Part shown: positions 27,501-39,300 of the stretch, piece by piece | Layout of the letters: each line of letters begins with the position of its first letter | Numbering within the stretch: the stretch's first letter is position 1 | Source: Malurus cyaneus samueli | Lineage: Eukaryota > Chordata > Aves > Passeriformes > Maluridae | Direction: 5' to 3' | Assembly (NCBI GenBank): GCA_009741485.1 | Contig: CM019218.1 | Location: forward strand, 32,364,387-32,428,386 | Length of the DNA: 64,000 bases | The notes under the pieces: generated by a model | The model's input: the letters and a program-made list of their open reading frames with translations, nothing else | Database searches by the model: none | Told to the model about the DNA's origin: nothing | Translations under genes and position numbers: made by a program

Positions 27501-30500
27501 GGAGGTTAGTTAATTCAGTGAATGTATGACTTATCAGTCTGCTTTCTGAGTTATTATATCACATTTTAATTGCAATTGTACTTTCTGTACATACATCTGA
27601 GGGTTCACTGTGTGACAGTCATTTCTCTAAGGTTAAGCTTCTGATTGAGCCTGTTTACAGCTACATGGGGTTTTTTCTTTTTTTTTGTGTGGCAGTAATA
27701 TAAGACAATAAAAGTAATAAGTCAATAAAAATAGTTAAATCAATATCCAGACTGGTAAGGAGCACTTATCAGTCCTATCTAGAATCCATGCCCTGCTGAA
27801 ACATGAGTGTTATGAAAAGCTTAAGAAGGGCAGTGGTTTTACTCTTGATGAGCCTCCCTGATTTATGTGCACTGCTCTAGAGGTGATCCAGACCTGCCTA
27901 CATTTCAAATGATAGGCTAGGATCATGACACCTGGTAAATCCTTGGGACTGGGAGAAAAACCATGAAGGACTTTGTTGTTCCTCTTCCTGCCATACAGTT
28001 CAGGTATTCTTCTAAGTATTCTTCTGCTGGGTTCAGCAGGGCTTGGCTTCCACTCATGGATTATGGCTTTGCATTTGCAGTGGTGAGATTAGTCTGGTGA
28101 TAATTTTGGTTTTGTTTTAAATGAAAAGGGTTTGCCCCCTTTAGTAGCTTATGACGATCAATCACACTTCAAAGGGTTTTCAGGCTGAAGTCTTGCAGCC
28201 ATTTGATGTTAGAAAGTGGCAGGAGGCAGCTCCCTGCTTGCTTCCTTCCCCTCTTCTCCTGACTTTGTTCTTTATCCTCAGATAAAGTTGCTGGCAGAAC
28301 CAGCAGCAGCAGCTCAGACAGCAGAGAAGATCTGCCACACATTGCTGCAGAGCTTCCTCAGCCAGCCTGGAGCCATTGCACCAGGGCCACACCAATGAGT
28401 CTCTTCCTCTATGCCTTTCATCCACTTCACTACCTCCCTCAGGCTGGGACTTCCTCCCTTCCTTGGCTACTCTGTCTTCTCTCCCCTTACCCCCTGCCCT
28501 TTTTTTTGCCTCAGGTCCCTGAGCTCAGTGTCCAGCACAGGTCAGAGAGAAGGGGTGGCTCTGCACATCTCCTGCACAGCTGGCAGGGGACTGCAGAGCC
28601 ATCACAAGCTGATTGCATCTAGTCTGCCTCAAACCTCTCAATTAATTTTTTCTCAGATGTTTTTCAGGCAAAGAAAAAGGGTTTTTTTTTTCCCCAGGGA
28701 ATTAGATTTCAAGCCCAGAGACAAACTGACTATGTACAATATAGGAAATTGTCAATCAGTTTTAATATCTTCTTGGGTCTGTGACTGTTGGGCTTTCAGA
28801 AGATCAATCTTGGAGCACAGAAGGACTCATATTTTTTTAAGAGCATTGGTAACTTGTCCCTTAAATGTCTCAGGACTCCAGGACCTTGTCTGAAACTTTG
28901 GGATGGCAGGTGCTGTAAAAGGACCAGGGGAACATAAACCACTCCAGTTTGTCATGCCAAAAGGCTTCATCTTATATCTTGCCTTTGTGCTTGATGAGTA
29001 CCAGCTGCTTTCCTGGGGGGTTCTCTGGGGTGGAGGGAGGAGGAAAGGGCCAGTGATGGGAGCTGTGCCTTAGCTAGTTTGTAAATTGTCTTTGTACATG
29101 CATGAAAATTAAGATAATTCTATCTCTTATAAAAAGAGGCTGTTTGTGTGCATTTGCACTTTATATGCATCTTGAAGGAAATTGCAGGCTACTGCCTGCC
29201 AAGAATATCCCTAGAAATATTTCTGAAACTGTCATCCATAGGCATTGGATACCAGAGGCTGTTTAATCTCTCTCCTGCTTTCATTTTCTCTTCAAGCCCC
29301 CATCTCTCACTCTCTGGTCCCGTTTTTGAGCAAAAAGAGTTTAGCTTTTCATTGCAGTGTAAAAAAAAAAGTATATGACTACACTGGTCCCATTTTATGT
29401 CACCACTGACATGACCAATGGATTTCTAGCATATTAAGATAGAGGGATTTTTGTAATGGCTGTGCCTATTCTGTAGCCATGATTTGACCTTGTTCGTGGT
29501 TTTTATTCAAAACACATGGGGAAAAGAAACGCAGAAAGAAACCTGGAGAAAAATGTGTAAGGAAACTGAGTCAGTACCAATCCCTTACGTCTATGTCCTG
29601 CAGCTTATACAGCCTCTGTTCATTATTACCAAGAACAGAAAACTTGAAATCAGACAGACATCCTGACGTTCACCACAGTGAAAACAACTGGAAACTACAA
29701 TACCGAAAGAAAAGTAAAGGTGATACCTTGCAAAGCAAGCACAACCTTCTTCAATAAGCACTGGTCAGTTACATTCCTTAAAAACACAACGTAGAGCATA
29801 TTACTTATATTTGAAGGTAGTGAAAACTTGAAGGCTGATTCTAAACTGGAAGCAGGCATAGATCAATTCATTGCAAAGGTAGAATATGGAAACAGACTAT
29901 CTGGCCTGCAGCATTGGTGTTGTGATATGTTACCAGGAAATCCCAGTAGAGAAACAAATATTAGCAGAAGTAGAGCTTTTATAACATCACTCATTGGTCA
30001 TTGTGACTTCAGTTTAAGAAAAAAACAAAAGGCAGTTCTACGCACACTCTTCCCTTCATATTTCCATCTTTTATCTGAGACAGATACTCCGACATCTATT
30101 GAATTTTTTCTGTGATTCAGTGCTTCAGTTGTTATTATTAGTAATTTGGATTCCTGGAGACAACAGAATCCCCAAACACAGAGCAAGAACTGCCACATCT
30201 TATGCTCTCTATGACCTACAAAGTGTGCAGCATACAGTTAAAAGCATGTTCCATCTGTACTTTGGAATCATGGGGATTTTGCTATGAAATAAAATGGATA
30301 TATTAAGTCAGTCTGAATGGGGTGAAAACTGCTCAAAGAAGAGAGAGACAGACACTCCTACTTTTAATTGTGCTATTTTTAATACTTCATCAAAATTAGT
30401 TTCTTATTCCAATGGAATTAATTTGTCCATCTTTTGTTCTTTCTTTATTAAATTGCAATTCATATATTGGCAACTTCTGAATTTCTAGGTGAAGCTAATA

Positions 30501-32893
30501 GCCGTGAATCTTGGATTCATAAGTGGTTACAAAGCACAGAGGCAAAAAACTTAATGGTCTTTCTGAGGAACTGATTAATTTGCTCTCAAGAGTGGAAATA
30601 TAAACATTAATTATGTTCTGAAGAGCTTTAGCTATTAAAACCAAGTTAGAAGAAAATACAGGACTGTTTAAATTATCAGTTCTGCTTTTAATAGAGATGG
30701 CCAAAATCTGTGTTCCACACAGTGCTCTTTGACACCGAGGTCACGTTGCATGAGTTGTACATTTAAATACAGTTGTAAATGCCCAGCACATTCCACACAA
30801 AACTCTATAACCAGGTTAAGGGGATTTTGGTCAGCGACACTTTTCTACCTTTTTCTCCAGTTTTAGAGGGATGCTATCTCCGATATTGTTGTTCAAACTT
30901 GTACCTGTTAGAGCAGTTTTTATTACTATTATTAAGTTTTTACTGAGAACTTGCATCATGACTGATGCAGGCCTCTAATAGGACAACACAGTGGACAGAG
31001 TGTGTACCTACATGAATCTGCATTGCAGGGACTGGGTTTGGAGAGGTGTGGCACTAGGTGTACCTTCTGTGCCTGGGAAGAACCCATTTTCACAGGGCCA
31101 AGACACTGTGAGCACAATGAGAACCCTGCAGCTCTGACCAGTAGCAACAACTGAGGGCAAAGACTTTTCCCTGGAGCTTGGAGGTTTTAGTAGTTACAAG
31201 CCGTAACAATTGCCCGTACTTGTGTTTTCCTTTCCTGAGTGAAAATCAAACAAACCCAATCTTGGAGCCGCTCCTCTGGTGCATACATTTTGAGTAAATT
31301 AAAATCTTCAGTTATTCCTTGTTGGGGTTAATGAACCTTTCATTTGGGCAAGGTGGTGCATATCAGGACAGTCATCAGTTTGTATTTCCTTGCCCAGCTT
31401 CACATGCTGCTTCACCTGAATGCCACAGTTGACTCTCTTTTGCTGCTGCATTTCTTTTGGGCCATAAGTCTGTTTTTTGCTTGGACCAGGATTGGGTTAA
31501 GGCACTCTTTTTTTGATCAGGTTATCTTATAATATTCCTGGTTGCCTATGTTTTTTCCTCTTGCTATTTTAAAGTGCATTCTTGCACTTCAAGAAGGTGG
31601 AAATATATTCCATATTAATGATGTCTGTGAGATAAGAATACAGCCATTTCTCATCTTTAGTTTACTATGACAACGTACTGTTGATACATTTCCTTCAGCA
31701 AGCAGAAAAGAAATTTTAGTTTCCTTCAGCTCAAGGCTTTGCAAAATGTCAAAGCAGCATTGAATCAGAGCAAGAGTAAGGCTGATGGCAGGTTCTCAGC
31801 CTGCCTTCTGGATGGCTGTATGGTGAGACAGGTTTTGCAAGCTCCTGTAAGAACTGGCACCTTAAGAAATGATTCTCTGAACTTTTAGGTTCTACTGCAC
31901 TTTCTGAGAACCTGCTTTTTGATATGTTGTCCAAGAATGATCAGGACAGAATACATGTGTATTCCAGTTTTTAGCTCCTCTAGAAGAGTGGTAAACAAGA
32001 CACTCAGAGACATTGTGTCTTATACATGCTATGTTTAATTAATCCCCAAATAAATCCAAGGAAAAGAAAACTGATCTGTCCCTTTAAGTAAAAAAGCATG
32101 TTAGAAAATGGATTATTATGTCTGATGGTTTTTTATTTATGTGATTTGGGGATCCTGAGTGGAAAAGGGGGATAGGGTTTTCTTCTCCCCAGCTACTTGA
32201 AGTACTAAGAAATATTCCCACCCATTATGAAAGAAAAGTGTGAAAAATTAATCTGAAAATTTATTTTTTCACAAATCTAGCACAGTATGGGACACTGCAG
32301 TTTTATTCTAGGATATGTTATTCTGTGGCATTACAAATTAGAATGCTCATGATAATCATATCAAGGAGAGAAAACTTTCTTTCCTGTTGATATATAAAGA
32401 AGGGGAATAGTTTCAGAAATAGTTAAACTGCAGCTTTTTTGGGAGGGGTTGAATTCCCCCATCCCCAAAATGGTAAATGGGGAAGACGACAATGTGTTTC
32501 TGCCATTAGCAATCATTTAACCCCCTTCTCTTTAAACACAAAGAGTCTCGTGTGGTTTGCACTATTCAGGCCACAGACATTCTATTCCAGTAGGGGAGGT
32601 CTTATACCAGCAGCCAAAAATTGCACCTTGTTTTTTGGCAGGAGCTGCTGATGTTCTCCATTAGGTCAGGAAATGTGTGGGGTTTGCCAGTCTCTGGAAA
32701 ATAAGTGCAGTTTTGGCCAATGTCCCAGGTCTGTGGCATCTCTGGAGGAGCTGCAGCACAGCAGGGAGGGATGTGGCACTGCTGCTCCTGGCTCTGAAGT
32801 CCCTTTTTGTTGTGGCCCCATCTTAGCTGCTCCCAGGCCTCTCCCCATATCTGGTAGAGAAAACTCACTCTGGGACTGGGTTTTGATTATTAA
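21513..32893. other. Intergenic DNA, no gene recognised
   Basis: AT-rich, non-coding. The longest frame, 160 codons at 28411-28893 (+), is rich in Phe, Leu and Ser from pyrimidine-rich DNA and shows no known domain. No structured RNA, LTR pair or recognisable LINE segment was seen. Confidence 0.55.
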
Positions 32894-33364
32894 CTAGCAG
32901 AAAACAAAGCCACTGCCTGTGGCAGAGTGAAGAATACAGCTGCCACTGGAAAAGGACCTCGTCTTCTTCCAGGATGCAGTCTTCAAAATAGGTAATGAAA
33001 ACAATTTGGAGAATGGCAAGATTTCTCTATGATAATACATGGAGAAAGTGAAGTCTGTGTATTTTACTGAGAAGATGATGGTATACATGATGCTAAGTAA
33101 TACAGAGGAAGCTCCTATGAGTCCTGTGCAAGCTTCCTGAGAGCAGTAACAGGGGACAGCTGAAAGAACAAGGAGGACAACAAAAGAAAAAATAAGAAAG
33201 AAAGGGGATACTTTTGTTGGTATCATAAATAACCTATCTTCAGGCGGTTTGTGGAGTTCAAGACCAGCAATCACTGACACAGTTCCACTTGCAATCCTTT
33301 GGCACTTAAGTAACTGCATGACCACAAATGATGTTGTGACCAGCATGGCTGTATCAGGATCCAT
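32894..33364 (-). CDS. Unrecognised hydrophobic ORF, doubtful gene
   Basis: An open frame of 156 codons starts MDPDTAMLVTTSFVVMQLLK and stops at TAG. Two clearly hydrophobic stretches are visible, about residues 51-73 (SPFFLIFSFVVLLVLSAV followed by Cys) and 80-101 (TGLIGASSVLLSIMYTIIFS), separated by a short Cys-containing loop. The last 40 residues look like random basic sequence. An AG acceptor-like site lies just upstream (exon could begin at 33378), but the pyrimidine tract is poor, and the DNA for the first hydrophobic stretch itself looks like a polypyrimidine tract ending TTCTTTCAG. I do not recognise the family. It could be a relic of a membrane-protein exon or a chance frame in pyrimidine-rich DNA, and no transcript signal is convincing. 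Confidence 0.2.
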   Translation of the reverse strand: MDPDTAMLVTTSFVVMQLLKCQRIASGTVSVIAGLELHKPPEDRLFMIPTKVSPFFLIFSFVVLLVLSAVPCYCSQEACTGLIGASSVLLSIMYTIIFSVKYTDFTFSMYYHREILPFSKLFSLPILKTASWKKTRSFSSGSCILHSATGSGFVFC

Positions 33365-34080
33365 GTCCTTTGAAAACCCTGGAAATTATTATTAAGCAGT
33401 GTGTTGGGTGATTTGAAGACTGCTTTTCCTACCCTTCTTTTTCTATTCTTATTATAGAAAAGTGGTCTTTGATATTTTCTTTGGCTGAATTCTTTTATAA
33501 TCCTTGTTTGTAACAACATGTCATCTCAGTTTACAATCCAGATATTTTTCTGTCAAAAGCAAGGGCAGAAGAAGAGTTGGTGGTATGAGAGAACATATTG
33601 CCTTCCTTATATTGTTAAAAGAAGTATATGCTGTAAGGTTTTAGTTTATGTTCTGGAAAACCAAGAGCTTTAGATTTATCTCTGTATGTTCTGGTCTTGC
33701 CCATGCTGTACTGTTTGTAGCCAGACCATCAGAAACTTCCCAGACTGAGTTACCACACTTGTCCAAAGAGCTGAGCAAGGTATCCAACTCCCCAGCTTGA
33801 GGCAAAAAGGCAGAAGTGCCAACTACTCTAGGGCTTGTGTGTCTGGAGAGCAGGAGAGCCTGTTCTGTGACAGGCTGTAAGCAGTGTGGAGCAAGAATTG
33901 TGTGCCTTTGTTAAAAAAAGCTTGTTATTACAGTCCCTACTCCCAGCCAGCCACAAATTCACAACCAGTGCAATTTTACCAATTTTACAGGCCTGGTTGA
34001 GTTCAAGAACTTGCACAATCCAGATACTGCAATAGTATGGTTTATTGAAACAATATGAAAGAAGGTTCAGGACTGCTGAA
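33365..34080. other. Intergenic DNA with possible polyadenylation signal
   Basis: No gene is seen. On the minus strand an AATAAA lies at 34041-34046, downstream of the ITPRIPL pseudogene, and could be its old polyadenylation signal. No poly(A) tract follows it, so a simple processed-copy end is not demonstrated. Confidence 0.35.
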
Positions 34081-34189
34081 AGCACTAACTAGAGAATATT
34101 AATATGTACAGTAAAAGCACTAAATACATAATACAGGATATTGATATATACAGTAAATGTACTAACTATAAGAAACTAATATATACAGT
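34081..34189. repeat. Degenerate three-copy AT-rich tandem repeat
   Basis: Three imperfect units are built on GCACTAACTA...TATTAATATGTACAGTAAA, recurring near 34081, 34115 and 34157 as (G)CACTAA/GTACTAA...ATATACAGTAA. The array abuts the 3' end of the ITPRIPL pseudogene and may be remains of its 3' untranslated region or a local expansion. Confidence 0.6.
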
Positions 34190-34655
34190 GACTGTCACGA
34201 GGCCCCACAAGTACAGCTCTGTGCATGAGGATCTCTTTCAATGGCCGTAGATCAGCAGCTGTTTGAGCCCACGGCCTTTGTGTGGGCATCTGGATTGACC
34301 ACCAGGTATTGAACCAGGCTGGGTGGTTCAGCCACTCAGAAGTCCAAAGGCAAATTGATCTCCACGGGCAGCTTCTCATTACCTATGACGAAGTGGTTGA
34401 ATTGTTTTGTCTCCAGTGAACAGCATAGGTACTTCAAGATATTGCCAGCTGCTGCAGGAAATCCCTCCTACACCATCGTGTCAGGGGTACAGTATTCAGG
34501 AGGATCATCACCACAGTTTTCAAGGTATAGCTGGAAAAACCTACACCCATCGGGATGTGGGTGAGGAGCAGCAGGCACTTGCAGTGCCGGCTGTCATGTG
34601 GGGCCTGTCTGAAAATGTGCCTGAAGAATTTTGCATCTGCCACGGCGTAAGTATC
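34190..34655 (-). pseudogene. ITPRIPL1-like pseudogene fragment
   Basis: Reading on minus from about 34655, the frame encodes TYAVADAKFFRHIFRQAPHD and continues through KCLLLLTHI and GFSSYTLKTVVMILLNTVPL to RRDFLQ. These match the conserved C-terminal part of inositol 1,4,5-trisphosphate receptor-interacting protein-like 1 (Mab-21/cGAS-like fold family). A frameshift near 34435 moves the homology to another frame (ILKYLCCSLE, NHFVIGNEKLP). A stop then follows INLPLDF, after which VAEPPSLVQYL and DAHTKAVG still resemble the family. Only about the last 150 of an expected roughly 550 codons remain, and upstream sequence meets a stop at once, so it is 5' truncated and dead. The family is usually single-exon and I know it to be multicopy in songbirds. 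Whether this copy arose by retroposition or segmental duplication is not resolved. Confidence 0.85.
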
Positions 34656-34899
34656 ATATTAAAAGTGCAGAATATTTCCCTCAATTATGTATTTGAATGA
34701 ATTGTGAATTGCTTTACGTCTGGTCAGTCTCCTTCAAAATCTGATTTCTGTTAATATTTTAACAAAAGAATTTCCTGGAAAAAAAGATAAAAAAGACTGA
34801 GTCTTAAACAACTATTTTGCAGTAGGTAAATTGTGACCTTCTAAATATTGATACTGAATATGTGCTGAGTTGCATTAGCAGACCATACTCGAGCAGCAG

Positions 34900-35690
34900 T
34901 TACAGATATCTCACTGTCAAAATTTAAGGATAAGTTCCATGAAGTTCCACAGAGGATTGCTCTAGGTCTGACAGTATTCATTATTGAGTTGGATGATGAC
35001 ACAAAGAGAATCATTATTAAATTTGCAGATAATTTCAAGCAGCAAAAGACTGCAAGTATGTTAGAGGAGATGATTAAAATACAATGATCTTGGTAAATTG
35101 CAGGTATGATCTGAAAAGTGTGGGTAGCATTCAGTATAAATAAGAGCTACATTTAGACAGAAATGAGGAACTGCGGAAACAGAGGACATTGAAGAAGTCT
35201 TCTCAAAGCACTTGTGTGGGAAAATATTAAGCAGACTTTCTAGAACACAAATTGAACAGGATGAAATAATGCTGGGCAACTGCAAAACAGGAGAATGCTG
35301 CCTTGGGCTGTCTGTGCAGGTGCAGAGTTCTCTGGTCAGCGCTGGTGAGGTGTCAGCAAAAGAGATGTGTACACTTTTGGACACAAAATGTGAAGCAGCT
35401 GGAGGTGGTGCAGAGGAGGGCAGTCAGGATGGCAAGGCATTGAAAAACAAGCAGTAAGTAAAGAAAAATGATAGTGTCTACTCTGACACAGAAAAATGGG
35501 TCAAAGTCTTATAAAAGGTGAAATTCTGCTCCAAAGAGAACAGTGGAAAGCTGCTTTCCACATCCATGATGGAGGATCAGAAATAATGGGCTCCAATGAG
35601 AGCCAATAATGGGCTCCAATGAGAGCCAATAATGGGCTCCAATGAGATTCATCCTCAATATATGGATGAAACCTTGTACAGGTAATATTT
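34900..35690 (+). mobile_element. CR1: Ancient CR1 LINE fragment
   Basis: Decayed CR1 3' portion. Around 34985-35030 the text GAGTTGGATGATGACACAAA and AAATTTGCAGATAATTTCAA corresponds to the CR1 segment for INDLD...SKFADDT. Around 35330-35435, CTGGTGAGGTGTCAGC, TTTTGGACACAAAATGTGAA and GAAGCAGCTGGAGGTGGTGC, then AGAGGAGGGCAGTCAGGATG, match the typical CR1 passage for cellular-style debris of ORF2's 3' end. Many substitutions and indels make it far older than the copy at 54.8-56.7 kb. The boundaries are approximate. Confidence 0.65.
35582..35648. repeat. Three-copy 23-bp tandem repeat in CR1 relic
   Basis: AATAATGGGCTCCAATGAGAG plus CC is repeated with a period of exactly 23 bases, starting at 35582, 35605 and 35628. 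The copies are identical until the third ends at GAGATTC. Identity within an old CR1 fragment means the expansion is younger than the insertion. Confidence 0.95.
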
Positions 35691-36309
35691 CACTAAATAG
35701 TAGAATAAATTTCCTGTGGCATCTCTAGCACTGAATGTCTGTGAGGACTTATAAACTGAGGTATAGATGAGCCTACCTTGAGTGGTGAGACAGGCTCCAT
35801 AGTTTTTAGTCCCCTCCTAGGAAACAAATTGATAGTAAGAAGCAGACCCTCATCTTCTCCTGAATAATTTACACATTTAGTTAAAATTAACTGTGCTATT
35901 CTGCTCATCACTGCAATCAGCTTCTGGGGAATTTAGCCTTCAGTCTCTAAGAATGTAAGCAGGAACAAGTTGAAAATTTCAGAATTTTTAACTTGTCAAA
36001 AATTGGGCAGATTTTCACAGAATAGCTTATCCTTGTCACCAAGGCCCATCTCTGATACATTTTTAACAATAGTCTCAAAACATGGGCATATTTAGTTATA
36101 AGAACATATTTAACATGGGCAAAAGCCTTTTTTCATCAAATCTGGAAGGCAGTTAAATTCATATAGCTGAAACATATTAAAAAAAAAAAAAGAAAATTAG
36201 AATCCAACGTTTCACTGAAACATTTCAGCCCAAGGAGTTGAAGATGGAAGATTTTCAACCATGCCTGCCACAGTTATTTACTTGAAAGTAGATTGAGGAC
36301 TCAGCATTT

Positions 36310-36375
36310 CATTAGCATTTATAAGGCGCTTTGAGATCCTGATACAGTGTGTATTACATCTTTTAAAGCTTTGTG
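36310..36375 (+). mobile_element. Possible ancient LINE/SINE tail
   Basis: ATTTATAAGGCGCTTTGAGA followed by TCCTGATACAGTGTGTATTA resembles the GTAAAGCGCTTTGAGATCCT-type 3' tail shared by old amniote LINE and SINE families. Only the tail is recognisable. Confidence 0.3.
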
Positions 36376-39300
36376 GAGTTGTTAATGGCAATGCAGACTT
36401 AAAGCAGTTTCTTGGATAATTAAAGAAAAAAGAATTAAACTCACTTTTTTCAAATAAGCCCTATGCATGATTTTGAATTATGCATTGTGCAAGTGTTTTG
36501 TTCTCACATTCTAGTTTAACAGAGCAGAACAGTTTGAAATGTGTTTTAATTGAATTGGACTGTATCAATCTCTTTATTGTCATAGCTTAACAGGCTGAGC
36601 ATTGAAGTAACAACTGCATTTCAAGAAGAGAGCTGCCGGTGGAGTTGTTCTGGCTGGAGAAGAGGAAGATGGGACCAGAACTGAGCCCTGGGACCCATCT
36701 CATATTTCACACCCCTGAGATTTGCAAAACTGATAGTTGGATTTGTGGCTTTGTAGGAAGGAGATTCACAAACCTAGGAAAGGATAACAAGCACTCCAGT
36801 GAGGCAAACCCTCTTAAGATCCTGTGGGCAGCAGACAAAGAAAGATTCTTCTTGTCACAGGTTACGCTCCAGCTTTGAATCTCCAAGTGTCTTTTTCCAC
36901 TGTCCCTACTGTGAACCTAGAGAAATCAGGTTTTCTGGGCTAATATCTGTTTTTTAATCCTTTTGCCTCCCACTCATTTTAGTAAATGCTGTACAACTGA
37001 CCCCGACTCAGTAAGATCTCTTCCCTGTGCAGTACTTTCTCAGCAGCAAACAAGCTGGAGCAATAATTGAAAAGTAATACATTAATTGTCACTTGAATTT
37101 GAAAGTGAGTTTAAGGACTTATGCACATGTGAGAAATATTTGACTGTTCAGGCTTAATTCCTGTTAATAGGAAAAAAAAAAAAAAAAAGAAACAAAATGA
37201 AATAACTGAATATTCACCAAAAGCATGTCAAATGTTAGACTTCCCTGCCAAAACCAGAACATGCACTGTGATGTTTAGCTACATAAATTAGCCAAAGAGG
37301 GAGAAGTGGTACAGTCTGATTTAGATAAATCATCAACACCCTGAACATTTTTTGTAACTATTAGAGAAAAGATTTTATATATAGAAATGTGTGTGTACAT
37401 AAAGAGAACATATATAGATGGATACAGAAAGACAGAGACATGCTTTTCAATACTTGAACTGTGTTGGTGGGTACTATAAATCATCCAAGTACAGAAAAGA
37501 AACATGGTTCATGGTGATGTTTGCAGTTTTCTTCCATATGGTAAATGCTTTTTCAAAACCACAAGATGATACAGTTTCTGCTGTGAAAAATGCATAGTTT
37601 AATAAGAGACATAAATCATGGCAAGAGAGGGACATATGCAAAGAGTATGATCAGGGCTATGAAAGACACATTCTGCATCTTGCTGTATTTAAGCATTTTT
37701 TTAAACACATTTCATGCCTTCCTCCACACTTCAGGTTCCTCATTTCCACTGTGCAGCAGTTCCCATCACAGCTTATGTAATTAATCATCATAAAACCTAT
37801 TTCAAAAAGAAAAGAAGTCTGAAGGAAACTTTTGCAATATCACAGAAGAAAAAAGTCATGAATTTTATGATTTATTCACAGCAAGTACTACTTCTGCAAA
37901 TTTTCCAGACCAGCAGGTAAAGACCAGCTGGAGAAAACCTGAATTCTATGGGAATTCACACATTTCTGCCACTTAGTGTAATGGGTTTTCATAATACTTG
38001 GATACCTGACATGGCAGAAGTTGAGATTCTGCTGTGTTCAGGAAAACTTTACAAATTCAGGAGTCCAGGATGGAGTCCAGGCAGATAATGCTGCTCTTGA
38101 TTAAAGAATAGAAAAGAATAAATATTGATAGATATCAAGAAACTAATGGGATGAAATCAAAGAAGATGTGGAGAGATCTTAGCAATTTATAGATGTTATA
38201 GAACAAACTAAAATCCTCTCTACAGTCCTCTCTTTAACCAGGAAAACATGAGACTGTGCTAATTTCTCACTCAGCCAGTGTTCTGACTTGTTCAAGGCAG
38301 AATAAGATGCTTCTGCTATATTTGAGCAAGAACCTGGATATTGAGGGGAAGAAGTCCCTCATCTTCTGATTAGTTGTATTGCTCCTTGTCCATTTTGGGA
38401 CTCCAGGTAAGACAATGTGAAGCAAAGATTATCACACAAATCTCTTTTCAATACTTTCAGCAAACAGGGTTTTCCAAACTTTCACAGGTGGATTTACAAA
38501 GACAGTGAATTCTGCTTTCCCACAGTGTCCTTTATTGATAAAAATGAACAGAGGAACTGCTACTAATGCTTTACTGATGTCTTTGGCTTTATTAAAAAAA
38601 TAATTCTCAATTCTTTTGGTTTTGTGATTTTCCTAGATGCAGGACACAAGTTCTTCCATGCCTGAAATTCACCACCACGGCATTTTCCCCCTATGATAAC
38701 AAGTCATCAAGAAGTTAGTTGTAAGTCACGCAAAATTTACAAAGCATTACAGCTGGCACGAATTTCATGTTTGCAAAGACAGCTGAAATCCCTTTGCACA
38801 AAGGGAGGAATTAAGTGAAGCTCAACAAGGCCAGTACATGCTGGCTCTGAAAGATTCTTATTAAGTTGTCTTTGTTCTTTAGCTTGGATGATCTTTGTAA
38901 GTGTAGAAGTAGGCATTGGGCTTGACACTGTTTAAGTCACAGCTCAGAAACTGCCAGTACACATTACCTGCATTTTTCAGTCGGACACGTTCAATTTTTG
39001 TGAAACATTTTAACATGGATCAATGGAAACCTCTGTGGACTGAGATCCCCACAGGAAGATTCTCCCTGCAGAGAAAGCACTCACACTCACATAAACCTGG
39101 CAGATGTGGATCATCTCCTACGCTGTGTTTGCTTCCTAAAGGAAGGACCCAGCATGCAAGGCTCCACATACTTGACTCTGAAAGGATAACATTTCCTGAG
39201 AATCTCTGAGATGGAGGTGGAAGAGAGAGCCATCTTTCCACCGACCTAGTGTGTCTTGGTCCTATGTGGCTAAAATACCATTTTTCTAATTGCTCCCTTT

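Noticed and set aside
28411..28893. 160-codon plus ORF
   Set aside because: Hydrophobic and Ser-rich due to pyrimidine-rich DNA; two other frames nearby are also open and none resembles a known protein.
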